A stretch of DNA of 64,000 bases from Channa striata (lineage: Eukaryota > Chordata > Actinopteri > Anabantiformes > Channidae). The stretch is taken from the NCBI GenBank assembly GCA_033026295.1, contig CM065184.1, positions 7,939,501-8,003,500 of the forward strand, read 5' to 3'. Made by a program: the position numbers and the translations under genes. Below are positions 1 to 13,000 of this stretch, piece after piece; within the stretch, counting starts at the first letter, position 1; each line of letters begins with the position of its first letter. The notes under the pieces are model-generated. The model did no database searches, was not told where the DNA came from, and worked only from the letters and a program-made list of their open reading frames with translations.

Positions 1-258
1 TAGCCTAAAATATAGAAAAGAACAAAGTGATTAAACGAGATTCTGACAGGCGTGCTAGGTAATCTAGACATTAGTGGTTATATCAGAAAATAAATGACTA
101 TTTTTGCCATGACAGATTAGTAGAGGACAGTTATTGTAAATGTAGAGTAAAGTCAAGGTTCTCATTTAGAAGCAAGCAATGCCTCTGCCCTTTTCAGGCC
201 ATTGAGCCATCCCCTGTCCTCCCAGACTGCAGTTTATGAGACCAAGGTGTGTGTGTGT

Positions 259-304
<46 letters not shown>

Positions 305-976
305 GTTCAAGGGGACAGCCGATGAATTATAGATTTGCCTTTGGAAGTGCTTACTCACTGGCCTTTAAAAGGGAGGGAACATGATTCAATGCCAGCGAGC
401 AGGTTGCCACAATTTCATCTGCACTTGTTTATCAGTTATGTTTTTCTGCTTCCACTACATTGTCACAATTTATTTGCAGTCATTCATTCATTCTCTGTTT
501 ACCTTCAACTACCTCTCCTGTCATTTCAGATCCTGTCACTCCCACCTGTCTGGCAGAATCCCCAACCCTTCCCACCCATATCTGTCACCTGATCCCCCCA
601 CATTTGCCTATTTCTTGAACTAGGTCCCTATTTCCTCCACAGAAGAAACACTAGCACTTTGTCAGTGTTTTCTGCTAGACTCTTCATTGTGCCAGCCCAG
701 CAGTGGGACACTTTGCCTGCTGTTTTAGACTCTAAACACGGTTAGATTGAGCAGCATGTGAAGGGTATTGATTCCATGTTTGTGATTCCATGTGAGGGAA
801 AAGTGATGGTTCTAACAAGATCAAGATTTTTTTGGTGGTAAATATGATAAAGCAAGAGAAAACTTAATTAAAATGTTTTTAATTAACTAGGTGGGGTGCA
901 AAGAAGCGACGACCCTAACGATGGTTTTGAGATTTGTTATCACCAGCTGGCTGTTGTTGGGGGAGGAAGAACTTAC
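1..976. other. Intron sequence downstream of the last visible exon
   Basis: No further collagen exon is seen on the minus strand. The stretch holds a TG microsatellite and AT-rich sequence; two overlapping plus-strand open frames of about 80 codons near 335-623 show no recognisable feature. Confidence 0.6.
247..302. repeat. (TG)n microsatellite
   Basis: About 28 TG units with one GA step, within an intron of col19a1. Confidence 0.97.
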
Positions 977-1021
977 CGGAGGCCCTGGAAGACCTGGTCT
1001 GCCCATGGGTCCTTCATTTCC
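977..1021 (-). CDS. col19a1: col19a1 window exon 36: last Gly-X-Y exon in view
   Basis: The 45 nt read GNEGPMGRPGLPGPP, with acceptor tttggcag and donor CCG|gtaagt. The gene continues below position 977, but no further exon is recognised in the remaining 976 nt. Confidence 0.94.
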
Positions 1022-4000
1022 CTGCCAAACATAAACCAGAGGAATTCTTAACCATGTCTGTGAAAATGGAAACATTTACTGAGCACAGTGACTTGCTAAT
1101 GTAATGCAATGATATAGAACTTTGTTTGCCAACCCTTCCTTAAGAGATTGTTTTTTCATCCTATTGTTTTATTTTACCATCTATCTGTGTTTAAGATTAA
1201 TAATAAAACTGCATTTAATTTGGAAAAGTATACAGAAAGTCTCTATTTATAGAGTGTTAAATCCATTAATTGATTGCAGACTTTGAACAATGATATTCAG
1301 CTGAATATAACTCTGCATGCATTTGAAATTCACACTCTGTGTAATATCCAGAAAGACAAACACACCTCCTACATTATATATATAAAACACCTTACTTTTT
1401 CTCCTTTGGCTCCTGGTTGGCCCGTTGGACCAGGTCTACCCATAAGCCCCTGCAAACACAACAGCCTCATTACACAGAAATCTGTTGCATGTGTTAAGAA
1501 AAGAGAGGCCACTGTAAAACTAATGTGTAACAATAGGAAAGGTTTCTTGGTGATACTGGACAAATTAATGATGGTATAATGTCCAGCCACATGAGGGAGA
1601 GGCTTCTTACTGGGCTCCCTGAACGACCGGTCACGCCCGTAAGTCCTGGTGCTCCTGGAGGCCCCTAAAGGAGTGGATCATACATTTTTAATATGTTCTT
1701 TTCATATGTCATCTCTTTACACAGTGTCTTGACTTATTCGGAAACATTCAGAATCATCTGTTGCACGCTCTATTTGTACAATGCACGTGTTCAGGTTTTT
1801 AAAGCTAAGATCTATCCCCACGTGAACACCGAGCAGCTCGCAATGTTACAGGTGCATTCACATGTGTGCAAAGTAAAATATTACAGTGAGTCCAGTTGTA
1901 ATTATTCTATGTGCTGTATTTTGCTAATGGAAATAGGTAATGAGGACATCCGGCCCTGCTGAATTACCGGCTGTTCACTAGCAGATCCTAAACATAGGAA
2001 ATAAGATATGATTTACTGGCTCACGTCCAATCAAACCCATGTTCCTCTTACTGGGAAACAGGTTCCAGGAATCCATTAGCAAGAGCAACTGTAGATGAAA
2101 TAATGAAGCACACAGAACTTGCAGCTATACCATAGAGGATGAATTTGAAAAAATGTTTGTATGTGATGAAGTTCATATTAGTTTATCTTTACAGGAGCTT
2201 TGAATATACAGTAGCCGTGAAACATTGCCACCACTTCATTCATATTACAGTATTTACTGTGGGGCATTTGTGCAGCATCTCTATTAATTTGTTCAGATAA
2301 AGATTTTCTGTACTCTTTGTTGTACTTTAGAGATGACATTGCATGTGTTTACTTTATCATTAAAAGGGAAAATAACTTCAATAGAGCTATAAAACACGCT
2401 TTTAGTGAGCCTATAAAATCTCATAACAAGTGTGCCTGTTAGTGAAAATCCCCTGCCATTGTAGTTCAACGCTGAAAGTTGACCTGAGAAATGCTTCTCA
2501 GCACCTCCGAAGAGTGCCGTGTTTTTTAATTAGCGCACACGCACATGCAGGGCGGGCTTCGCTCTTTGTGAAGAAGCTTCACGGGGTGCAAACGTCAGGG
2601 CAAGGTGCACACGCAGCACGGAGGGCAGCGTTTGATAACTTCTGATGGCAGACTTTCAGAGTCGACAGCTTTAAGATGAAGTAGACATTACAATATATTT
2701 ACATTCTTTTGAAAGCCCTACCTCTCAATGTCACTGTGACTTCCGCATGGTTAGATAACTACTGGATTCATTTGTTTAGATTAAACTTTTTTTTTCCCAC
2801 TCACCTCATCGCCTTTATCTCCTGAAGGGCCTGGGAACCCTCTCTCTCCTTTTACTCCCTGCAGGAAAGCAGAACCAATGAGCGAGGGAAAAGTGATTTT
2901 TTTTTTTTTACCAAACATAAAAAAGGCTTAAAACTAAAGGCTGATGGGTGTAAACTTCAAAATGTCTCTTTCTCTCTTACAGAACACGACTCGAAATTGC
3001 CTAGCCTGTTTCACGGTGGGACAAAAATGTATCCATGGCAACAACATCCGCAGCAAGCACACAGTGCACAATAATATGACTTGTAGAACAGCTGGTTAGG
3101 CTTCTAGAGATAATCCAAAACACAATTTATGAAAAGCGTTTGTCAAAGTAAATCTCCACTAGATTAAATACACGTTTCAAAAACAATACGACAGAATGGT
3201 TATTAGTTTGACAGATTCTTTTGTCCCCATGAGAAACTCATTAATTCATTTAGATCTACACAAACTATTGTAATAGAATTTGCGTTTTATTATTTATTTT
3301 ATATTTTTTAATGCTCAGTGTTGTCTTGCCTACCTTTGGGCCTTCTTTCCCAGGATTGCCCACAGGACCTCTTATACCTGGGTCCCCCTGTTTAGGACAA
3401 AATTAGACAGTAAATATGGATTTAGGTACATAAGCAGTGTGAATGCAAGTGTTCACTTATGTTTATCAGATTTACAAAATAAATCATAAAACACCGATAA
3501 GAAAGAAACAGCTGTCATGTAATGCAAAGAACTACCCATTAGAAGAACATGTTTGTAGCGGCTGATAAGTTCCATGTACCTTTTCTCCCACCATTCCCTC
3601 CACTCCTTGCTCTCCGGGGGAACCCTTCTCTCCCTTCTGCCCAGGCAGCCCAGGGATTTTCGTCTGGCACGTACTGCAGGCGTTCTGCCAGCACAGGCAA
3701 GACAGGAAGCGAAAGTGGTTAAGATTTCATCAAACTGAGCTGGAGCAGTGCATTTTCGCCCTTTATACTGTCACATCTCCTGGGTGGAGGACAAGACCCC
3801 AACTGACACAAAGTGTTCTCTAAATGTCTGTAGAGCAGAAATAATGTGAACCCACCACGAGTGTCTCTCATCTAGGTGAGTGGTGAACTTTGTCAAACTC
3901 ATTGACTGTGACATTTAGGTGAGAATCTTAAATATCATTGTCCCCAATCCAGTCTAGGTACAGGCAGCGCAACTTCCAGGAAAGAGGGAGGACGTCTAAC

Positions 4001-7000
4001 GTGAATGGAGGCAGTAAGAACAGCTATATTACACATTAAGGACGAAATACAAGATGGAAGATACGTCTGCACATCCTTTTGTGTAACTGTCTCCTAAAAG
4101 TCCAAAGGAAAGTAAGGAGAGCATGCTCTTATTGACTTTATGAATTTAAAGAAACATGTCTAGTCCTTTTTGCAGGTGTCAACAAGGTTTCAAAAGTAGT
4201 AATTAGAGTGCCACTAAGCAACTGTGTGAAGGCTGTAAACAGTAGCTGAATCTAACAGAGAACTTAAGAAGTTGACACCAAAGAAGGAGGTAAAAGAAAA
4301 TTATATGACACCTGGCATCTGGCTTTATCTAGCAATGATTAGTCATGTGAAGGCTTTATATTTACTGTCATAGCTGATGTGCATTAGGCATTAAACATGA
4401 AAGCTTTAATTTAGCTAAGTGCTGTCCTGCAGGTAACAACATGAAGTAAAGTGAATAATCTGCTTCAGTCAATAGCAAAAAAAAATCAATAATTTGCAAG
4501 GATTTTGATAGAATATGACCATAACCATCACAAGACATGTACTACATCTCCTATTTTTGTCTGCACACCTTTTAAATCCAGAAAAATGCTTCACATTAGC
4601 TTTGGCCTTGCAGTGCCACTGCGAATTCTACAATTGGTCAAAAAAAGGGACCTTGTTGTGCAAAAACCCATATGTGTGATGAACATGTTGGAAAAGGAAA
4701 ATACAAGTGTGAAGACTGGTGGTGTTAGGGACCAGATTTGTATGCCACTTGGTTAATAGTAGCAGTTTTACCAAATTCCCCAAATTAAACCACTTTATAA
4801 GTAGCAGAACTGAATGCTATTCTCTACTTATACTTATTCTCTACTAATATTCTTCTTATTTGTTTTGCATCCCAAACGGAATACATAGAATATTAATCTT
4901 TTAAACCTTTCCAACAACCATTCACACACACTCACACCTACAGGCAATTTGGAGTCACCAATTAGATTAGACACGAACGTCTGACTGTGGGTGGAAACCA
5001 GGGTCGCTGGAGGAGAAGCTCAGGCAAGTGGAATCGAACCTGGGTCCTTCGCCACTGCCTCAGTGCAGAGAAATAAACTAATATGAAATTCTGTATGACG
5101 GTATATGCGTTGGTGGGAAAACTGCCAAAGCAGAGCACATAGTAACTGCTACAATCATGTGCTTACATGAATAGGTTTAATTTTACCCAGTAAATTGTAA
5201 TGTCTTGTACACTGTTACACATGTTTTGCCCTTAATAAATAACTGGACTTATGATATTTCTGTGCTGTCTTACTTTTATTCAATGACTTACATGCTGTCA
5301 TACAGTAGGTAGTTAAGCTTCAAGATGTACATACTTCTCCCAGTTATCCTGATGGAGGCACTCAAGAGCTTTAACAATCGCTACTACTAAATTATTGCAT
5401 CCATATATTAGTAGAATAGAACACTTGTAAATTAGCAAACGCTGATCATTTAACCCAGGCACCTCTTTGCATGATATTGTTTGTGAAAAGATGTAATCAT
5501 CATTAACTCCAAAGATAAAATACCTTGAGTAAAGCTCCCATGTCTCCAACTATTGGCAAGGCAGTCTGTCAAAAAAAAAAGAATTGCATAATTTGTGAAA
5601 CATTGCCACAGTTTTAATTTCATAGCTTACACATCTCTCATATTTTGGAAACATCCTGCTGTTGTTTGGTGAAACTGCATCTTGCAAACTGCTCAACACG
5701 TCAATTTATAAGACCATCTCAAATGCCTTTAAGGGATGTGATTTTAGCCAAACCATTTTTAAGAAATTTAAGTTTCAGTGTTTCATTTTTCAGTTTTTAT
5801 CTGCAACGCTTGAGGAAACAGCTTAATGACTTTGTTGCTGGAAGTCAGAACCCTCACATCTTCGAAATACCGTTGTTCTCTGGAGCGGAGAAAAACATTT
5901 GAAGTGCAGCACATGTATTTTTTAAAACATAAAGCGGACTATATAAGGGGTTTCATGGGTCTTTACAACACGCGACGATAAGCAGGTTAAAATGCTAAAT
6001 TTACAAGGCTTTGATAAAGCAGCAGAAGCAGCCGTATGGTGCTCACACGTCAGCTATCAGACTATGGTAAGTGTTTCTTAGTTGAGATGTGAGAAAAGAC
6101 AAGAAAGACATTAAAACAGGTGCTAACAACAGGGTGCTGCCAATTCTGCTGTAAATGGCAATTCTTTGTGGAAGTGATGTTGGTTAGTGAGCAGTAGGAC
6201 TAGCAGCTAATTACGCCGTGAATGGAGGAGCACTCTCCAAAGAGGCTTTGACTTTAAGGCGAGCTCAGTAGTCCTCGCTGCAGATCACTGACGCTCAATG
6301 GAACATAGCAAAAATTACATTTTCTTACTTACTGGTTCACCTGGGGGTCCAGCAGGGCCTGGGGGGCCTGGTCTACCAGGGGGGCCCTTTAATTTAGACA
6401 AAGAGAAAAGTTAACAGCCCTCCTGCCTGTGATATCAAGCTGACATGCAAGGCTGTAACTCTGGTTTTCACAGCCGGCTCAGTTGGTGGGGATTTGTGTC
6501 CAGGAGCTGTGATACATCGAACCTGCTCATCTACAGTGGGGGTAGCCGATATGCTTTTATGCTGCCAGCCATCTTTGATCTGCAGATGTGTGAGCGAGTG
6601 AATAATGTGGAATGACAGACTGAGCTCTCACCTCTCTTCCTGGAACTCCTGGAGGGCCAGACGAACCTGGGGGTCCACGAGGGCCCTGAAAAATACCCAA
6701 ACACTCAGATGATTTTGACAATCTTTGTACAAGTGGTTAACGAGTCCACGTACAGAAACTCCTACATGAACATGTTAAAGCTTAAGTGTTGGTGGTTTTA
6801 TAAAATGAGTGCAAGACTGTTGACGACAGCATAACTGAGCTTAAAATAAACTAAACAAATTGTTTTTGTGTTGTGGATTCAGAGAACTTTCTACAGACCT
6901 CAATCCCCGCCTTTCCTGGGGGTCCCATGGGGCCCTAAGAACACATCACACATCTTGTTAACACCATCTGCCCTCTAGCACCCAGGATCCAATAAAGGAA

Positions 7001-10000
7001 TTGTGTTAGACACCTTTTGCTCTATTGATTCTCTGTCTCCAACAATCCTGTATTTCAAAAATGAAAGCAGACTCACTCACAATCAAATCTGCGAGGTTCA
7101 AACCAGCAGTGCGGTGCATATACAGTATGATGAAGGCAGAGAGCAATATGCCGGCACCTCACAGTAATGATCAGCATTTTCATCTGAGAGTTCATTTAAT
7201 GAACACTATCTTGATATTCAGAGAGGATCTCGTTCTTTTAATGTTTAAAGACAGGAATCTGAAGAAACCATAGTTTAAACTCAAATTATGAATGAGTGAT
7301 TGGCAGACCCGTCAATGTGTCATACTCACAGGCAGCCCTGTGACACTCTGTCCAGGTTCACCTTTTTCACCGTGGTCGCCGGGCAATCCTGGGACACCTC
7401 TCTCACCCTGAAGAAAAAGTACAAGCGAGAAGGGTTTGCGAATGCAGAAGTCATGGAGAGCTGCCCTGCATGAACATTAAATATTCAGGCCCCATCAGAG
7501 CTCATTTTCGCCTTATGTGTTACTTTAATAGGTTCAAGGTAAGAAACACTAGTATGTTCAAGGCCAGTGTTCATTACCTATTTCATTTGAAGTCTCATCT
7601 ATGTCGTGATACTTACTTCACTGAAATGTAGCAACATCATTAGAACCGAGGCACGTTTAGCCTCGTTTTCTTTTACACTTTAGCATCAATTCCCTTCTAG
7701 AAAAATTTAAATGGAGTAAAGTAGTAGTATTACAGACACCAGTGATTCAAACCAGGTGTAATTTGTAGCCTAGGGTGAATTTTAATAATGTACTAACTGG
7801 TTAAAAACATCATGTTTCAACCACTCCATGCTTTAGTACAAATGCGATCTCGGCCAGAGCAAGACTGACAGAACAGTTTATAACAAAATCACTGGAGGCT
7901 AAGCACATCCTTTTTTCTATAATTAATAGGGTTAAATAATCAATTCAAATCAGTACATTTGAAGCAAGACGGCTGCTCCTGATGAGGGGCTTATTAAGTT
8001 TGCTTAACAAGGGGGGCCAGTCTGACAAAAAAAAAGGCTGGGAACCACTCACCTATCATCCAAACATGTATTTTTCATGTTATTTAAAGTAGAACACCAT
8101 AAATATGATAGGCTCGTCTGCAGTGTCGAGGTGCTTCCTACCTTGGGCCCACGAGATGCTCTAGTTAGAGACAATCCACTGCCCTACAAAACAACAGGAA
8201 GAAGACGTTAGAATAGGGACGTACAGCACGTTTGTTAGCAATTCAGTTTGAGACCTGAGGTCTGGCCAAAAACAGCTGTTTTACTGCTGGAATTGAAACA
8301 GTAATATTGAATCTGTACAAGCTACACTCCACAGTGCACGGTCCAAACACCCAATTGCATTATGAGCTCACGTTCAATAGGGTTAACACGATTTTAAATA
8401 GTTTCTGTGTACACAGGCAGACTGATAATGCCATACCACGGAGAAAAACGTTGATTGGAATGGGGGCTACTGTAGGCATTATTCACTGTATAGTCCAGAT
8501 GAGAAATTGATTTCTTTGGTCAGCATGTATTACGGTTACAAGTGCTACATTGCACAATGTAAATTAGATGTGCAGAGGTTGGATTGAACTAACACAGCAA
8601 TTCTTCAGTTTTAGGAAAATATGTACCAATTCACAGAAATATAAAACAGGACTGAGGAAAGTTTAGCAGCTACAAAACTTTTTGAAACAAATAATATGAT
8701 CCTTTAACTGCATTTTCATTTTGATTAAAAAAAAGTTCCATTAGAATTTTTTTTTTTAACTAGACATGCACTGGTACTCTGAAATAAAACTTTTTTATCG
8801 TTGCTTGAGAGCAGCGGGGGATTGCCTATTCATGCAAATGATAAAAAAGTCAAAAGAAACAGAGAGTAAATTGTTCATTTTTCCCTTAAAGACAAAATCA
8901 ATATAGTGACATTAAATAGTTTAGCTGGCTGACTCATTAAAGATGCTCAGACCATCTGCATTGAGTTCTGTTTATTGCTTCTTTTCTTTTCTTTGTCTTA
9001 CGTAACAAAGATGAGAAAATGTTGAAAATTGTATTTTCTGCCAATGCCACTACACAGAAATGACATTCTTAAAAGACCATCAGGATTTATGCCAAAGGAC
9101 GGCCACTCTAAACTGCGTGTATCTCTCAGCTTGAAACTACCTAACAATACGGGAAACATCTTTGACATTTCCATAACTCTCTTTTCCAATTCCACTCCAA
9201 TTTTCACAGTGCAGGAATGTTTTAAGGAGGTTTAAATACTTCTGCCTGAACACAATCCTTCCCTTATTACTCCGCTCAGCTGAACAGAGCTGCGTGCTTG
9301 ATGAGTAAGTCTGCTGTTGGGCTTAATGTTCAGTTCACTGTCTCCATGCACAAACAAACATGATGGTTTAAAGTTGCAGAGACCCTCCAGGTAACTGAAG
9401 AGCGAGTGCTGTCAACCTGGACCGAGGCCTTGGCTGCACACGCGCTTCCTTCATGACAAAGCTTTAATGAACGTTTCTATATGCAAAGCCACGTCCATCA
9501 AAGACAGTGCTTCAACAGCTATGAGAGGAGAGGTGATTACCCAGCCTGGGGTTATCCAGTGGTGGATCACTTAACAGCACTGTATCTCCATGGTGACGGC
9601 TAATTTAGCAGGTTTCCTTCCGCTTATTTGCTAGTGTTCCAGCTGTTTGCAGATGATTCACACTTTGTAAACTCCTATTGTTCTACACTAAACTGTTTCC
9701 ACGTTTGTGCCCAGCAACGGCTGAAACCTAAAGTCACAATAAATATGGTACCCACCACATATCCACCTCCAGGTTCTCCGGGCTCCCCCTTAGGACCTGG
9801 GGGCCCCTGTGGCCCTGTCACGCCACCTGAGTCCCCCTGCAGACAGAAAGATGGCATTCAGAAGTTTCTCCACAGACATCATATCAGACTGGGTTTGTCA
9901 TCTCAACATTGCAAAGGGTGCATTGTATTTTGTCATGGGTGCAGAACAAAAAAGAGACTCAAGGGCGAGGGGCACTGGTCACCCGCGTGTACACATTAAG

Positions 10001-13000
10001 CACGGTGAAAGGGCCCTGAAAGACCTTTCAAAATATTACATTTTTAGGTTGCTGTCAGTTTCTGTCATAAATATACTGTATCAAACGTGAGCGGACGCAA
10101 AGTTACAACATAACTGAGTGTGGCATGAAAGCTGAGTAATTACAAAGGTCTTTTACAACATGTCTAACACCTGCATATTTTTTCATATTGACTACAAAGA
10201 CTACGACTAGTTTCACTGAGCTGACAGTTTGTATGTGGTTGTACCATTTAATAAACTTGTTTGAATGTTAGATTTTTGAACAGATTAATAAACAAGATGC
10301 AGCCTCTCGTTTTGTGTTACTGTTAGGCAGAGCCACTGTAGGTTAGGCCGTTTCCTCCTGCTTCCAGTTTTAAAGCCAAGCTAATTGTCTCCTGGCTCCA
10401 GCCTAATTTCGAGCATACATGCACTGTTTGTTTTTCTTCACAGTTATCATAGACCAAAGTATGAATACAAACAAGCAGAACTGGCTCTTGGATCACAGTT
10501 AATACTAGTATAGCAAAGACGACAAAGCAGGATTATAGATGTGAATGGATGTAGGAGGCTTATTAAGCACTTTAGGTTTATGGCTCTGCCCTGGAGTCTA
10601 ACAGAGTGACTCCAGTGGGTGGGGAGACTTGAGTCTAGTTTCATTTATTTTGACAAGTGACAAACCCCATCAAATATGCATGTCAACTGTGCACTTTCCC
10701 ACATTGCCACTTTCAGCACAGCGCTTGGAACAAGTCCTGCTGCAAAATGAAATGTGCGCACAAATAACAGAGTAGAAAGAGACATCAGAAGCGAGAACAC
10801 ACAACGTTACCACATGAGTGGGGATGGCACGCGGGCCGAGCAATTTGAAATGTGTCTTCACAAGATGTCTAGCATGTTCAACGTGTGATAAAACATCATA
10901 GCCCCATATTTATCTTTGAGGTGAGAACTTGATTTCAAGTTTACCTTTTCTCCTTTCAGGCCATCTCTCCCGGGCGCCCCTGAAGAGCCCTGTAAATAGT
11001 GGTGAAAAGAGACACATCTATCACCGAGCCTTCATCTCCTCGCACACATTTATCTCCTCCTCCTCACTGCTTCAGCGGGCTGCCGTGTTCCAACATAATT
11101 TCCCTTAGCCAGGATTTATGAAATGCCTCTTTTCCCTCCCTGCTTTTGAATAAAGACAGATGCTCATTACCGAAGCAGGTGTGGAGAACAGATTGGGCCT
11201 CTGCCTCCGTTCCTGGCATAAAGCGCTTAGATTTGCCTCTTTCCACTAATTAATTCTTAAATTTGATTACTGATCGTCTGTATAAAAATTCTGGACTTTT
11301 CTCCCTACTTCCTGTCTGTCTTCGCCTGTTGAGGTTTATCTGTTTATCTCTCTTTCATTCTGCTAGGCTGAGTAAGAGAGTAGAGGATATGGCAAGGTGA
11401 CAGATAAGCCAATGAAAGAAAGGACGGCTTGACTTGAAGTACTAGTGTCTGGTGCCAATATACTTACTGGCTCGCCTGGGAGTCCGGGGAGTCCAGTGGG
11501 TCCAGGCGGGCCTTGTTTCCCCTGGCAAAACACAAAGAAAAACCAATACTTTGGGTTATTTTCTCCTTTTGTTTGGTGACAGAATAGTCTGGGCTTTGAA
11601 TGTTATAGCTCAGCCAGCTACACTGTAGGCATCGACTTTTCAGAGCATTTCAAAAAGCTGCGCTCTTCGAGTGCAGCCCCTGCTGCCTCCTTAATAAACC
11701 ATGGTTAGTTCCATGGTAGTTTCTGTATGCGGGGAGAATATCTCCAGGATTGAACTGCGGCGCACAAATAAAAGCCTATAGATGTTTATGTATATTCTCC
11801 ATCTAAACTCATTATTTTCTTTGTAGCTTTGAGCTCAGCGATCCACATACTGTATTACCATGGAAACAGAGCCTATATAGAATAATAAGAGCAAAGGAAT
11901 ACACCAGTACAGTATTTTAGCTGCTACTTTATACAGTATATGCCTTTCCTTGACTGGGATAAAACGGAACTTTCACCAAATCCAGTTAAAGAAACTGGGA
12001 GACAGTGAATTTAATGAGACGTTCGCCCTTCAGTAGTGTATCCTAGGCTAATATTGGCCTGAATCACCCGGTGTGATCAAGTTTTACAATGTCAAATTAT
12101 GAAGATGCTGGTAATGAGACCAAACTCCTAAAAATCTAAAATTTTAGAAATGTTCTGTTTGAGTTCTGTTAATGAGCTAAAGTTGAATGTTTTTTTTTTT
12201 TTTTTACATCACACATCAGTGGTCATCTTACCCATATGCACATCTGCTATCCTCATATTCATTTATATTCAGCAGGTTTTTACAGATCCTGCCTTTCTGC
12301 AGACTCACCTCCAGACCTTGGTCTCCTTTTTGTCCTGGTGGCCCTATGTCTCCCTGTTGCGTTGTGAACACAGGGAGAGAAAGAGGTGTCAGGCAGAGCA
12401 AAGAAAGATGTGCATTATTGTCAAAAGTAACCCAACTGAGGACGTGACATTTTACATATTCTGTTTCTTTTTGAACTAATGATACAGCAGAATGAGAACG
12501 TTCTCAAAGATTTTTAGGAAAGGAATAAATTTTGCAACAGCAAAGGTTCACTTCAGCTGCTTCTGGTGTGTTGCTTGCAAACTTTGGCTCTCTGAAAAGT
12601 CAAATCTCCTCTTACAAAGTAGATGTCTTTAATCTTCTGGCACGTTGGAGCAGCGTTTTGTTACCGAGTGGTGTTCATTGTAGTAACACAGATTTATTAA
12701 AACTCTGTATGCTCTATACTGCCCTGCACTGTTGTAATTTCTTACGGACTTTGGAGCCTCTTTGTGTTGGCAGTGGAAACCAGGGCTAAAGTTTTCATGC
12801 AAGTGCTACTTTATACCTTCAACAAGTTACCTTGAAGCCTTGAGGTCCTAGAGCTCCTTTTTCCCCCTGCAGAAAGCAATGGAGATACATAACCATTATT
12901 TCTCAAAATGTGCATAAAGAAATCAGTGAAATAAACTTTTGCTGACAGAGAAACTGCTTTTTACTTTTCATTCTGTGTGAGGTTAATTACTCTGAGTATT

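Noticed and set aside
247..302. Regular short repeats checked as a possible CRISPR-like array
   Set aside because: They are TG/CA microsatellites without spacers, in a vertebrate intron.
1274..1579. Plus-strand open frame with a PGWPVGPGLP stretch
   Set aside because: Antisense shadow of the minus-strand exon at 1396-1449.
9628..9999. Plus-strand open frame of 123 codons with a Pro-Gly-rich middle
   Set aside because: The Pro-Gly part is the antisense image of the real minus-strand collagen exon at 9756-9836.
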